NCBI RefSeq assembly: GCF_000970855.1
Contig: NZ_KQ034046.1
Coordinates: 1,130,097 to 1,194,096, forward strand
Source: Lactobacillus helsingborgensis
GTDB taxonomy: Bacteria; Bacillota; Bacilli; Lactobacillales; Lactobacillaceae
Reading direction: 5' to 3'
Length of the DNA: 64,000 nucleotides
Below, piece by piece: positions 9,464-19,139 of this stretch. Position 1 is the stretch's first letter. Each line of letters opens with the position of its first letter. The position numbers and the translations under genes are program-made. Below the pieces are notes generated by a model, which saw only the letters and a program-made list of their open reading frames with translations, did no database searches and was not told the DNA's origin.

Positions 9464-11122
9464 TTATTCAACAGAAATTAAAAAGTTGTATACGGGTTGA
9501 CCACCATCATGAATTTCAAATTCAAGGTCGTCGTGCTTTTTCTTAACAGCATCTACAATCTCTTGAGCTTCTTTTTTATTAGAATCGCGCCCGTACATCA
9601 CAGTAATAATTTCCGCATCTTCATCAAGCATTTTCTCAATCATTGTTGAGGTAGCAGTGATTAAATCTGTATTCGCAACTTTAATATCACCGTCTACAAT
9701 GCCCAAGAAGTCATTTTGATGAATTTCAATATCATTAATAGTAGTGTCGCGATTAGCTTTGGTAACTTCTCCTGAAACAACTGTATCAAGTGCATCAGTC
9801 ATGTTTGCTACGTTATCATCTAGAGAATCATCAGGATCAAATGACAGCATTGCCGTCAAACCTTGTGAAATAGTTTTTGTAGGAACTATGCCAACTGGTA
9901 TATCGCTAACTTCTGCTGCTTGTTTGGCTGCCATGATAATATTACCGTTATTAGGCATTACAATAGCTTTCTTGGCACCTGATTTTTTGATGGAGTCAAT
10001 AATGTCTTGAGTTGAAGGGTTCATTGTTTGACCACCAGAGATAATGCGGTTTACTCCTTCACTCTCAAATAATTTTCTAATACCATTGCCGGAAGCAACA
10101 GCAATTACTGCAAAATCAACGCTCTCCTGATTTTCTTCACTGTTGTTAACTATTGTTTCATGCTGGATCCGCATATTATCAATTTTGATTTTTCCCAGCT
10201 GTCCGAATTGACTTCCATAAGCAAAAATGGCAGCAGGATGCTCAGTATGAACATGAACCTTAGCTACTTCGTCATCAGAAACAGCTAAAAGTGAATCTCC
10301 TAGTTTAGATAAGTGATCTCGAAATTCATCTAAATTGAATGTCTTTTTATTAGGAACATCGGCAGTTAAGTCAACCATAATTTCAGTACAGTAGCCATTA
10401 GCAATATCTTGAGTTGAAAGTTGAGATTGAACTGACTGGTGGTGCATTGCATTAATCATTTCATCCATTTCACCTTCATCAGGCTGGTAGCGATCAGCAA
10501 ATTCCTCACCAAGAAGACCTTCTAGAAAGCCTTCATAAATAAAGAGCAGTCCTTGACCACCTGAATCAACTACGCCAACTTGCTTTAAAACTGGCAATAA
10601 GTCTGGTGTAGTCTTCAGCGCCTTTTTTGCACCTTCAACGATTGCTTTCATAACTTCTTCAACATCATCGGTTTCATTGGCCTTATTGGCGCCTTCTTGC
10701 GCACCAACTCTAGCAACGGTCAAAATAGTACCTTCAACTGGTTTCATCACGGCTTTATAAGCTGTTGCAACACCATTAGAAAAAGCATTTGCCAACTCCT
10801 GTGCATTAAGAGTTTTCATACCCTGAGTTGCTTTATAAACGCCTCTGAAAAGTTGGGAAGAAATAACCCCACTATTGCCGCGTGCTCCCATCAACATCCC
10901 TTTAGCAAGACTTTCAGTTAAATCACCGACACTATTACTTGTGTTTTGAGCAACCGCTTTAGCACCACTTTCAATAGTTAAGTTCATATTAGTTCCTGTG
11001 TCTCCATCAGGAACTGGGAAAACGTTCAAAGAGTTAATAAACTCTGCGTTGCGACCAAGTCTATGTGTAGCAACGCGAACCATATCTCTAAATTTCTTAC
11101 TATCTATTTCCTTTAAAACCAA
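9464..11122 (-). CDS. fakA: fatty acid kinase catalytic subunit FakA (DAK domain, YloV)
   Basis: ATP-binding subunit that phosphorylates FakB-bound exogenous fatty acids, feeding PlsX/PlsY. The N-terminal DhaL-type domain shows VFPVPDGDTGTNMNLT near residues 31-46 and MGARGNSGVISSQLFRG; the C-terminal half is the FakB-interaction/DegV-like region ending VYNFLISVE. At 552 residues it matches the family. The start is TTG at 11122, 9 nt after GGAGG. It follows an asp23-family gene, the yloU-yloV arrangement of Bacillus. No fakB is in the window. Confidence 0.93.
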   Translation of the reverse strand: MVLKEIDSKKFRDMVRVATHRLGRNAEFINSLNVFPVPDGDTGTNMNLTIESGAKAVAQNTSNSVGDLTESLAKGMLMGARGNSGVISSQLFRGVYKATQGMKTLNAQELANAFSNGVATAYKAVMKPVEGTILTVARVGAQEGANKANETDDVEEVMKAIVEGAKKALKTTPDLLPVLKQVGVVDSGGQGLLFIYEGFLEGLLGEEFADRYQPDEGEMDEMINAMHHQSVQSQLSTQDIANGYCTEIMVDLTADVPNKKTFNLDEFRDHLSKLGDSLLAVSDDEVAKVHVHTEHPAAIFAYGSQFGQLGKIKIDNMRIQHETIVNNSEENQESVDFAVIAVASGNGIRKLFESEGVNRIISGGQTMNPSTQDIIDSIKKSGAKKAIVMPNNGNIIMAAKQAAEVSDIPVGIVPTKTISQGLTAMLSFDPDDSLDDNVANMTDALDTVVSGEVTKANRDTTINDIEIHQNDFLGIVDGDIKVANTDLITATSTMIEKMLDEDAEIITVMYGRDSNKKEAQEIVDAVKKKHDDLEFEIHDGGQPVYNFLISVE

Positions 11123-11143
11123 TATTTCTAACCTCCGCTTGAG

Positions 11144-11506
11144 TTATTCGTCAAGCACTTTGACACTTTGAACGATGACATTGACAGCTTTAGTTTCAAT
11201 TCCAAGTTGATTTTTCAAATTAAACTTTACACTATCTTGAACGTTGCGGCTGACCTCGGAAATTTTAAGACCATAGCCGACAATTATATAAACATCAACC
11301 GTAATCTTATTATCCTCAGATTTAACAACAACTCCGCGTTTATAATTTGCACGATTTAATATTCCATCGAAACCATCACGGATAGCATTTTTTGAAGCCA
11401 TGCCGACAACGCCATAATTGGATGTAGCTGCGCTACCAACAACAGTTGCAATCACTCCGTTTGAAATATCAATCAAACCATTTTTTGTTTTGATTTTTAC
11501 AGCCAT
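11144..11506 (-). CDS. Asp23/Gls24 family protein (YloU)
   Basis: A 120-residue Asp23-family protein of envelope-stress type with no known enzyme activity. The segment ITVDVYIIVGYGLKISEVSRNVQDSVK is the conserved core. GGAGG stands 6 nt before the ATG. It is the promoter-proximal gene ahead of fakA-recG-plsX-acpP and lies divergent from rpmB. A second paralogue is at 30104-30562. Confidence 0.9.
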   Translation of the reverse strand: MAVKIKTKNGLIDISNGVIATVVGSAATSNYGVVGMASKNAIRDGFDGILNRANYKRGVVVKSEDNKITVDVYIIVGYGLKISEVSRNVQDSVKFNLKNQLGIETKAVNVIVQSVKVLDE

Positions 11507-11604
11507 GTTTACCTCCGTATCATTGTTCTCAATATTATGTATCTATTTTATCATAGTAATCAAGTTTAAATACAAAAATCCCTTCTTAAAAAATACTTTT
11601 GCAG

Positions 11605-11633
11605 TTGCAATGATCTTAAAGTTATGCTATCTT
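11605..11633 (+). promoter_or_regulatory. rpmB promoter
   Basis: TTGCAA (11605-11610) and TATCTT (11628-11633) are 17 bp apart, about 38 bp before the rpmB start and its AAAGGAGG ribosome binding site. Confidence 0.6.
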
Positions 11634-11670
11634 AACTTAGTATGAAAACACAACAAAGGAGGTTTAGCAA

Positions 11671-11856
11671 ATGGCAAAAGATTATATTACTGGCAAAAAG
11701 ACAACTTTTGGTAATACACGTTCACACTCACTGAATTCATCACGTCGTGCGTGGAAGCCAAACCTTCAAAAAGTTCGTATTCTTGTTGATGGCAAGCCTA
11801 AGCGAGTATGGGTTTCAACTAAGACATTAAAATCTGGTAAAGTTACCCGTGCATAA
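11671..11856 (+). CDS. rpmB: 50S ribosomal protein L28
   Basis: Structural protein of the large ribosomal subunit, 61 residues. The sequence [20 protein letters not shown] and the ending [15 protein letters not shown] are diagnostic; no zinc-binding cysteines are present, the usual form here. A strong AAAGGAGG lies before the ATG. It is a single-gene unit bounded by its own promoter and the terminator at 11866-11899. Confidence 0.97.
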   Translation: MAKDYITGKKTTFGNTRSHSLNSSRRAWKPNLQKVRILVDGKPKRVWVSTKTLKSGKVTRA

Positions 11857-11865
11857 TAAGTTTTA

Positions 11866-11899
11866 AAAAAACTAGCAGAATCAATTCTGCTAGTTTTTT
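11866..11899. terminator. bidirectional terminator between rpmB and thiN
   Basis: A 15-bp perfect stem (11866-11880 with 11885-11899) with a TCAA loop and A/T tracts on both sides lies between two converging genes. Confidence 0.9.
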
Positions 11900-11904
11900 G
11901 TTTC

Positions 11905-12591
11905 TTAAATATTTTGAAAACGATCAATATCTTTTGATTGAATAACAGCAACAGTGCCTTTTTTTAAAGATAGTTCAAGCGGCTTTTTTTCTGATAGAAA
12001 TTCATTTGAACTGAAAGAAATCGGATAATCCCCGTTAAAGTCAGCTAGAGAGTATTTGGCACCGGCAATATTTAAGTGCTGTACTGCAGTTAAAGTGACA
12101 ACGCCAAAATAATTGTAGTCAGGTATTTGGTATATCGTGTGTTTGCCGGCATTATAAAATTTAATTGAGTTTTGCTGGTCAATAAGTTCTATTTTTTCAG
12201 CAAAAGGATTAAATTCAGGTTTTAATACCATCAGCAAGTTAGACATAAAATGATCTAATCTGCCCCCTGTTGCTCCCAAAATAGCTAAATGCGATACCTG
12301 ATAATCACAAAAAGCACACCGCATAATAAGCTCGCTATCCGTTAAGTCTTTTTCTGGAAGTGAATACCTAATATCACTAACTTTACTCTCAATTCGCTCT
12401 AACTCATCTTTTTGTAGAGAATCAAAATCTCCGACAGCTAAATCAGCAGTTAAACCCAGTTCTTCCAGCAGAAGCGCGCCCCGATCGACGCCAATAATTA
12501 AATCTTTACTTTTCTTAGCTGCTAAAAGTTTGGCCTTAATATTGCTAGGCCACTGATTCTTAGGTGCACCTAAAAGAGCCCATGCTTTCAT
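11905..12591 (-). CDS. thiN: thiamine pyrophosphokinase
   Basis: Transfers pyrophosphate from ATP to thiamine to make thiamine diphosphate. GVDRGALLLEELGLTADLAVGDFDS is the catalytic TPK domain signature (about residues 35-59) and LGATGGRLDHFMSNLLM the second conserved block. It is 228 residues long. The ATG overlaps the rpe stop (ATGA), so it is the last gene of the gmk-to-thiN cassette. Confidence 0.93.
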   Translation of the reverse strand: MKAWALLGAPKNQWPSNIKAKLLAAKKSKDLIIGVDRGALLLEELGLTADLAVGDFDSLQKDELERIESKVSDIRYSLPEKDLTDSELIMRCAFCDYQVSHLAILGATGGRLDHFMSNLLMVLKPEFNPFAEKIELIDQQNSIKFYNAGKHTIYQIPDYNYFGVVTLTAVQHLNIAGAKYSLADFNGDYPISFSSNEFLSEKKPLELSLKKGTVAVIQSKDIDRFQNI

Positions 12592-13235
12592 TTTAAAATC
12601 TCCGCCAGCTCATCAACTTGCTTATTAATATCTCCCTCACAGAAAAGATAAGAACCTGCCACAAAAACATTAGCGCCAGCCATTTTTGCCTGTTTTGCAG
12701 TTTGGGCATTAATACCGCCGTCGACTTCAAGCGGAAAATCAGCTTTAACTAATTCTTTAACCTGACTAATTCTTTTGACAGATTCAGGAATAAATTTTTG
12801 TCCACCAAATCCAGGGTAAACTGTCATCAATAATATTTGATCAAGTTTAGGGATAAACTTGTTTAGGACAGAAATTGGGGTATCAGGGTTAAGAACAACA
12901 CCAGCCTTAACGTGATTTTGCTTAAGATAGTCCAACCAGTAATTTAGCTTTGCTTCATTCATTGCCTCATAATGCAGCAGCATTATTTGTGCACCTGCTT
13001 TAACAAAAGCAGGCACTAACACGTCTGGGTTATTGCTCATCAAATGAATTTCGGCCTCTAAATGAGGAAACTCTTTTTTAAAATCTGAAACAAGCTGCGG
13101 TCCAAAGGACAAATTTGGTACAAAATGTCCATCCATAATATCAATATGAAAACGTGTTATACCAGCTTTAGCTGCTATTTTAATATCATCTTTAAGATCA
13201 AGATTATTAATATTTAAGATTGATGGTGCAATCAA
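12588..13235 (-). CDS. rpe: ribulose-phosphate 3-epimerase
   Basis: Interconverts ribulose 5-phosphate and xylulose 5-phosphate in the pentose phosphate route. The 215-residue TIM barrel shows APSILNINNL at the N-terminus, metal-binding HIDIMDGHFVPN, LMTVYPGFGGQ and LEVDGGI. The start is TTG at 13235, 6 nt after GGAGG. It lies between rsgA and thiN, as in B. subtilis. Confidence 0.95.
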   Translation of the reverse strand: MIAPSILNINNLDLKDDIKIAAKAGITRFHIDIMDGHFVPNLSFGPQLVSDFKKEFPHLEAEIHLMSNNPDVLVPAFVKAGAQIMLLHYEAMNEAKLNYWLDYLKQNHVKAGVVLNPDTPISVLNKFIPKLDQILLMTVYPGFGGQKFIPESVKRISQVKELVKADFPLEVDGGINAQTAKQAKMAGANVFVAGSYLFCEGDINKQVDELAEILK

Positions 13236-13246
13236 TTTTTTCCTCC

Positions 13247-14140
13247 TTATTTTAAATATTCGGGTAATCTGCCATTTTCGATTTCTTTGCGCATTAATAA
13301 GTAATTTTCATACCGGGATTTTTTTATTTGCCCTTCTGCAACTAACTGCTTTACTTCACACTTAGGTTCGTTTATGTGCTGGCATCCCCTAAACTTACAG
13401 TTTTGACTGGCCTTTTTGAACTCAATAAAATAATCACATAATTGGTTTAATTTTATCGGAGTTAGATCAATAGCAGAAAATCCCGGCGTATCAGCTAGGT
13501 AGCCGTTACCTAATTTAAAAAGTTGTACCGTCCTGGTAGTGTGTTTGCCGCGATTTAAACTTGTAGAGATAGCAGCAGTTTTTTGCGCTAAATCTTCCTT
13601 GAGAGAATTGATCAAAGTCGATTTACCGGCACCAGATTGACCAGCTAAAGTCCAAATTTGCTCAAAACCGATATTAACTGGTAGTGTTTTACTCACTGCT
13701 TCTTGACTTAAGTAAATTTCATAACCGATTTTTTGGTAATATGCAAGATTTTCGTTAATATCTGCAAGTTCTTCTGAATTGACCAAGTCGCTTTTAGATA
13801 AATAGATGCTTACTGCCACATTTTGCCATGAAAAGAAAGTTAAAAACCTGTCTAAAAGTGGCAATGAGAAATCTGGTTCGACTGCTGAAATTACCAGCAG
13901 GATATGGTCAACATTGGCTAATGCAGGGCGACCAATCAAATTTTTACGTGGTAAAACTTTCACTAAATAACTGGTACCTTGGTCATCTATTTGTATTTCA
14001 ACGTGGTCTCCTACAGTAGGTTTTAATTTATTTTTGCGAAAAACTCCTCTAGCCCTAGTTCTCACAACCCGGCTTTTAGTCTGCACATCATAAAAACCGG
14101 CGATTAGGCCAGTAATAATTCCTTGAGTATTTTTAGCCAT
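13247..14140 (-). CDS. rsgA: ribosome small subunit-dependent GTPase RsgA
   Basis: Circularly permuted GTPase acting in late 30S maturation. An N-terminal OB domain is followed by GTPase motifs in permuted order: G4 as SKSD, G1 [12 protein letters not shown], then G3 DTPGF. A C-terminal zinc knuckle is seen in [17 protein letters not shown] use the ATG at 14140 (297 residues), 6 nt after AAGG and overlapping the prkC stop; an in-phase GTG at 14155 is less likely. Confidence 0.95.
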   Translation of the reverse strand: MAKNTQGIITGLIAGFYDVQTKSRVVRTRARGVFRKNKLKPTVGDHVEIQIDDQGTSYLVKVLPRKNLIGRPALANVDHILLVISAVEPDFSLPLLDRFLTFFSWQNVAVSIYLSKSDLVNSEELADINENLAYYQKIGYEIYLSQEAVSKTLPVNIGFEQIWTLAGQSGAGKSTLINSLKEDLAQKTAAISTSLNRGKHTTRTVQLFKLGNGYLADTPGFSAIDLTPIKLNQLCDYFIEFKKASQNCKFRGCQHINEPKCEVKQLVAEGQIKKSRYENYLLMRKEIENGRLPEYLK

Positions 14141-16118
14141 TTTTGACCTTCTCACTTAAAATAGTTTGACCGTCGCGAACAACCTTAAGTGCGCCAGGTC
14201 CATCTTTAAGCTGGAACGGGATTGAAAAGTTCATATCTCGTTTAATGTATAAATCGCGATATATGTCGTCAATTGAATGATTGTCATCTGCAATATAAAT
14301 TTGGATATGATTGCCACGATTGTTATCAGAATCATCTTCATCATTATTTTCATAGCTGACTGTGAAGTTTTTAATTGCAGTAAGATTGCGCTCCTTTTTC
14401 TGCCCTTCGGAAACACTGATAGAAATTGTACTTCCACGTGGTACTTCTGTTCCTGCAGCTGGACTCATTGAAATTATCATACCCTTTTTTACCTTAGACG
14501 AGTATGCCGAACTTACCTGCAAAGTAAGTCCATGCTTGTGGGCATATTCTTGGGCATCTTTTAAGGAATAGTCTTTTAAGTCCGGCAATTTAATCATATG
14601 GTGCTTGGCACGATCGTTTTTACCTTTTGAAACGGTTAAAGTAATAGTAGTTTGTGTAGGTTTGACTTCAACATCTGCTGCAATACTCTGCCCAATAACA
14701 TGATTAGGTGGCACGCTAGCAGAAAACTGATTTTCGCGAATTACTTCAAAACCCATCTTTTCTAGTTTTTCAACTGCAATTTCATATTCATCCCCAGTCA
14801 CATCCGGTACTTTAACCATGCCGGCACCGTCAGAAACATAAAGATCGATAAATCTGCCCCGCTTTATTTGTGAACCTGCTGGAGGCGTAGTCTTAATGAC
14901 TTTGCCCTGATCAATACTATCAGAACTTTTATGCTTTATTCGACCAACTTTTAAGCCTACATTTTCAAGCTCATTCCGGGCTTTTTTCTCGCTTAAATTT
15001 GTTACATCAGGTATGCGCACATCCTTACGACTATTATTGGTCAGAACAAAAATCATTAACCCAGCAATTAAAACGGCAGCAAACCCGATAAACAGCCACC
15101 ACCATTTATGCTTGCGCATTGCCTGCGTAAAACTAGCTTTTTTGGGGCGAGAATTTTCTGTCATGTTCTCAGTGTTGGTCTGGTCCTCTTTTATTTCCTC
15201 TTTTTGCTTAGAATTAGGCTTAAAATTAGGTAAAATAATTGTTTCATCATTATTATTACCATGTGTCGGATTAAAAAGCGGTTCGTTAGCGCGGCTGGGA
15301 TTAAGGCTAGTATCTAAATCATCCTGCATTTGTTTAGCAGAATGATAGCGATCTCTTGGATCTTTGGCAGTTGCTTTTAAAACAACATTTTCCAGCGCTT
15401 GAGGGACCTCAGGATCCTGCTTTCTAATTGAAGGAATTGGCTCCTGAGCGTGTTTTAAAGCTATTGAAACGGCTGAATCGCCATTAAATGGTACATGTCC
15501 AGTAATTAATTCATATAAAATTATTCCTAAAGAATAAATGTCTGACTGCTTGGTAACCAGCCCCCCGCGTGTTTGTTCAGGAGACATGTAGTGCACTGAA
15601 CCAATAGCAGAGTTAGTTTGAGTAACTGAATTTTGATTTAAGGCAACAGCAATACCAAAATCAGCAATTTTAATATTGCCATGCTTATCCATTAGAATGT
15701 TTTGCGGCTTAAGATCGCGGTGAATAACATTATGTTTGTGCGCTAAAGACATTGCACTTAAAATTTGATCCATAATTTTAATTACAAGTCTTAAATTTAA
15801 GGGCGAATTTGTCCTAATATAGTCCTTTAGATCTGGACCATCGACGTATTCCATAACCATGTAAGGCAGGCCGTGATCTGCTCCAACATCAAGCACCATA
15901 ACAATATTCGGATGACTTAATTCACTGGTCGCTAAAGCTTCTCTTTGAAAACGTGCTAATGTTTGCGGTTCTTTTTGTAAATCTAAGCGTAATATTTTTA
16001 CCGCAACTTTGCGTTGCAGGATGATATCTTCAGCGAGATAAACATTAGCCATCCCACCTTCGCCCAACGTATCAATAATCCGGTAACGATCTCCCAGTAG
16101 ATAGCCTTTATTAATCAC
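14133..16118 (-). CDS. prkC: PASTA-domain Ser/Thr protein kinase (PrkC/StkP/PknB type)
   Basis: Membrane kinase that senses muropeptides or lipid II and controls cell division and wall synthesis. The kinase domain holds Lys41 in [14 protein letters not shown] at 133-140 and DFG at 153-155. A transmembrane helix ([20 protein letters not shown]) near residue 350 is followed by three PASTA repeats ([53 protein letters not shown]) and a further C-terminal extracellular domain. The GTG start overlaps the phosphatase stop (GTGA), a conserved kinase/phosphatase pairing. Confidence 0.95.
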   Translation of the reverse strand: MINKGYLLGDRYRIIDTLGEGGMANVYLAEDIILQRKVAVKILRLDLQKEPQTLARFQREALATSELSHPNIVMVLDVGADHGLPYMVMEYVDGPDLKDYIRTNSPLNLRLVIKIMDQILSAMSLAHKHNVIHRDLKPQNILMDKHGNIKIADFGIAVALNQNSVTQTNSAIGSVHYMSPEQTRGGLVTKQSDIYSLGIILYELITGHVPFNGDSAVSIALKHAQEPIPSIRKQDPEVPQALENVVLKATAKDPRDRYHSAKQMQDDLDTSLNPSRANEPLFNPTHGNNNDETIILPNFKPNSKQKEEIKEDQTNTENMTENSRPKKASFTQAMRKHKWWWLFIGFAAVLIAGLMIFVLTNNSRKDVRIPDVTNLSEKKARNELENVGLKVGRIKHKSSDSIDQGKVIKTTPPAGSQIKRGRFIDLYVSDGAGMVKVPDVTGDEYEIAVEKLEKMGFEVIRENQFSASVPPNHVIGQSIAADVEVKPTQTTITLTVSKGKNDRAKHHMIKLPDLKDYSLKDAQEYAHKHGLTLQVSSAYSSKVKKGMIISMSPAAGTEVPRGSTISISVSEGQKKERNLTAIKNFTVSYENNDEDDSDNNRGNHIQIYIADDNHSIDDIYRDLYIKRDMNFSIPFQLKDGPGALKVVRDGQTILSEKVKNG

Positions 16119-16864
16119 TGCTCATCACCGCCTTCATTCAAAATTAGGCAAGCAGTGATATTATCCTCACCGCCAACGCGGTTGGCTTCATCAATTAATT
16201 TTTGGCAACGTTCTTTTAGTGATAGGTCTTTTGTAGCTAAAATTTGCTGAATTTGAGGGTCACTTAAAGAGTTGGTTAGGCCGTCTGTACATAGCAAAAT
16301 AATATCATTTTCACCTAGCGATACTTGTCTATATTCGGGATCAATCGTACTTGAAACTCCTAGAGATTGAGTAATGATATTTTTTTGAGGGTGGTTTCTG
16401 GCCTGCTGCTTAGATATTTGGTGCAACTTTACCAGCTCATTAACAAGAGAGTGATCTTCCATTAATTGGGTAAATTCACCAGCTGAATAGCCGTAAGCAC
16501 GTGAATCGCCTAAATGTGCAATCAAAGCTTCATTTGCAAAAACGATTGCCAAAACAATAGTAGTTCCCATGCCATTGAGATCTGGAAAACGGTCAGCAGT
16601 TTTCAAAATAGTTTCATTTTCACTACTTAGCTGCACGTTAAGCCATTTTTGTGCTCTATCACAGTCATAAAAATCGGTATCAACAAAATTATGACCTAAA
16701 TGGCTGACAGCCATTGTAGAAGCAACATCGCCACCCTGGTGACCTCCCATACCATCACAAACTATTGCCATTAAAGCATTGTTTTTATTCTTAAAAACCT
16801 GTACGCAATCTTGGTTACTTTTGCGTATTCGTCCAATACTAGAAGCAAATGCTGTTTTAATCAA
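16115..16864 (-). CDS. stp: PP2C-type protein phosphatase, partner of PrkC
   Basis: Metal-dependent phosphatase that reverses PrkC phosphorylation. Motifs of the PP2C family are present: VCDGMGGHQGGDVAS, LAHLGDSRAYGY-like AHLGDSRAYGY, LLCTDGLTN and GGEDNITACLI. It is 249 residues long. The start is TTG at 16864, preceded by GAGG. Overlap with prkC means the two are co-translated. Confidence 0.95.
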   Translation of the reverse strand: MIKTAFASSIGRIRKSNQDCVQVFKNKNNALMAIVCDGMGGHQGGDVASTMAVSHLGHNFVDTDFYDCDRAQKWLNVQLSSENETILKTADRFPDLNGMGTTIVLAIVFANEALIAHLGDSRAYGYSAGEFTQLMEDHSLVNELVKLHQISKQQARNHPQKNIITQSLGVSSTIDPEYRQVSLGENDIILLCTDGLTNSLSDPQIQQILATKDLSLKERCQKLIDEANRVGGEDNITACLILNEGGDEQ

Positions 16865-16868
16865 AACT

Positions 16869-18194
16869 TTAACCTCGCACTATAAACTTTGCAATAAAAA
16901 AGCCATCACTATCATAACTATCAGGTAAAATCTTTAACATGCCGCTAGGAGCCGATAATTTACCTGCTGTAAAAGGTTGCAGCTCAAACTGAGAATGTGT
17001 TTCTAAAAAAGATTTTACTACATCTTCGTCTTCTTCTTTTGTAATTGTACATGTTGAATAGACTAATTCACCACCAGCAGATATTAAGGAACTAATATGA
17101 TCCAAAATTTCAAGTTGTATTCTTTGTAAATTAATAAGATCAGACTTTGTTTTAGTATAACGTATTTCAGGTTTGCGCCTGATAAGACCTAGACCAGAAC
17201 ATGGTGCATCAACTAAAATTTTAGCAAATTCACCTTTGTCAAAAACTGTATCAGCCTTTCTGGCATCAAGTGGCTTAACCAGCACCTTAGAAGCGACATT
17301 CATGCGCCTGCTGTTTGCCAATACTAAATTGAGTTTTTTCTCATGGATATCTAAAGCAGTAACTTGCCCCTGAGGTAAGTTTTCAGCGATTTGTACCGTC
17401 TTTCCGCCGGGAGCACTGCAAGCATCAAGTACTTTTTCATTTCCAGAAAAATTGAAAGCACTTACTGCCAAACTAGCAGCTTCATCTTGAATTGTCAATT
17501 TTCCTTCATGAAATAATTGCGTCTTAAAAACTCCACCATGGGCTAAAATCAATTCATCATTGGCTATTTCAGAATCTATAGGGGCAAAACCCAAATTAGT
17601 TAAATTTTCCTTAACTAATTTTTGCTCTGCTAAGTGAGATACTCTCACTGTATTTTTAGCGCTTTTATTAATGCTGGCTAAAATTTTAGCAGCTCTCTGT
17701 TCACCCCAGTGACTAATTAAATAACTTACCAACCATTTCGGAGTACTTTCTTTTACACTAAGATAATCAATTTTATCTTTTACACTTGGTAGAACTGAGC
17801 CCTGTCTAATTAAAGAATGCAAAATACCATTCACAATTTTATAGCCCACAGAATGTTTCTTGCCGAATTCTTTGGCTAATTTGTTGGCTTCATTCAAAAC
17901 TGCCCTGTTAGGAACACTATCCATGAAAAAAATCTGGTATGCAGACAGCAAAAGCAAGGGATAAAGGTAATTCTCCTTTAGCTTAGTTTTGATTAAACGC
18001 CGCAGTTGATACTCTAAATAGATTTTCTCTTGAATAGTACCGTAAACTATTCTAGCGGCAAAATTCTGGTCAGCCTGCGAAAGGTTACTTTTTATTAAGT
18101 TATTATTCAAACTGATATTGGAATAGGAATTATCATCTAAGACACGGATAAGCGTCTGCAAAGCCACCGCTCGGGCACTTTTAAGAGTCGACAA
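16869..18194 (-). CDS. rsmB: 16S rRNA (cytosine967-C5)-methyltransferase RsmB
   Basis: Methylates C967 of 16S rRNA. An N-terminal NusB-like RNA-binding domain (about residues 1-130) is joined to a SAM-dependent methyltransferase domain with ACSAPGGKT, catalytic VDAPCSGLGLIRRKPEIRY (PCS motif) and the TCT block in VYSTCTI. I choose the TTG at 18194, 6 nt after AGGTG, giving 441 residues; a GTG at 18203 lies inside that motif. The start overlaps the end of fmt. Confidence 0.93.
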   Translation of the reverse strand: MSTLKSARAVALQTLIRVLDDNSYSNISLNNNLIKSNLSQADQNFAARIVYGTIQEKIYLEYQLRRLIKTKLKENYLYPLLLLSAYQIFFMDSVPNRAVLNEANKLAKEFGKKHSVGYKIVNGILHSLIRQGSVLPSVKDKIDYLSVKESTPKWLVSYLISHWGEQRAAKILASINKSAKNTVRVSHLAEQKLVKENLTNLGFAPIDSEIANDELILAHGGVFKTQLFHEGKLTIQDEAASLAVSAFNFSGNEKVLDACSAPGGKTVQIAENLPQGQVTALDIHEKKLNLVLANSRRMNVASKVLVKPLDARKADTVFDKGEFAKILVDAPCSGLGLIRRKPEIRYTKTKSDLINLQRIQLEILDHISSLISAGGELVYSTCTITKEEDEDVVKSFLETHSQFELQPFTAGKLSAPSGMLKILPDSYDSDGFFIAKFIVRG

Positions 18195-19125
18195 TTTTTT
18201 CACCTATCTTAAACTTCTGGCCCTGACCATTCAAAAAGCTTTTAATCGCCATTTTATTCTTACCAGCAGGTTGAACTTCAATTAAATTTAAAACAGTGTT
18301 GTCCGCAAAACTGATAGCAAAGCGGTCTTTATTAGCCACTACGCAGCCTGCTGGCAAAGCAGTTTTATCTTGGGCAACTTGAGCTTGCCATATTTTAAAC
18401 CTTTTGTTATCAACTAGTAGATATGCACCTGGATCAGGATTTAGTCCTCTAATTAAATTATTGGCAGCAGCTGCTGTCATATTTAAAGTGATCTGTTCCT
18501 GCTTTTTGCTAATATTAGGAGAAAAAACTACTTTACTAGTATCTTGTGCCTTTTTATTTTCCGGATTAGCAATTATTTGAGGCAATGTTTTCAGTAATAA
18601 GTCACGCCCCAGTAATGACAGTTTTTCAAATAACGTACCGGCAGTATCATTCTCATCAATAGCAATTGCTTCTTGCGCATAAATATCCCCGGCATCCATT
18701 TGCTTAACCATTTCCATAATAGTTACGCCAGTTTTTTGGTCACCGTTAATAAGAGCATATTGAATTGGTGCTCCTCCACGATATTTAGGCAAAAGTGAAC
18801 CATGAACATTAACAGCAGCAATTTTAGCTGATTGCAAAAGCTTAGTGGGTAAAAATTGTCCATAAGCAGCGGTAATTACCAAATCAGCATGCATCTCAAC
18901 TAATTGATTAAGTTCGTCTGATTTACTTAATTTTGCAGGTTGAAAAACAGACAAATTTAACTTTTCAGCCAGTTCTTTTACTGGAGACTGCGTTAGTTTT
19001 TGTTTTCTGCCCACTTTTTTGTCAGGTTGAGTTACTACGGCTTTAATTTCGTAATTACTGTCGGAAAGTGCCTTTAAAATAGGAACAGCAAAATTCGGCG
19101 TTCCCAGAAAAATTATTGATGTCAT
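18181..19125 (-). CDS. fmt: methionyl-tRNA formyltransferase
   Basis: Formylates initiator Met-tRNA. The N-terminal formyltransferase domain shows VNVHGSLLPKYRGGAPIQ with the catalytic Asn and His, and MDAGDIYAQ; the C-terminal tRNA-binding domain follows. It is 314 residues long. It sits between priA and rsmB. The peptide deformylase gene that often precedes fmt is not here. Confidence 0.96.
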   Translation of the reverse strand: MTSIIFLGTPNFAVPILKALSDSNYEIKAVVTQPDKKVGRKQKLTQSPVKELAEKLNLSVFQPAKLSKSDELNQLVEMHADLVITAAYGQFLPTKLLQSAKIAAVNVHGSLLPKYRGGAPIQYALINGDQKTGVTIMEMVKQMDAGDIYAQEAIAIDENDTAGTLFEKLSLLGRDLLLKTLPQIIANPENKKAQDTSKVVFSPNISKKQEQITLNMTAAAANNLIRGLNPDPGAYLLVDNKRFKIWQAQVAQDKTALPAGCVVANKDRFAISFADNTVLNLIEVQPAGKNKMAIKSFLNGQGQKFKIGEKIVDS

Positions 19126-19139
19126 TAAACATATCCCCT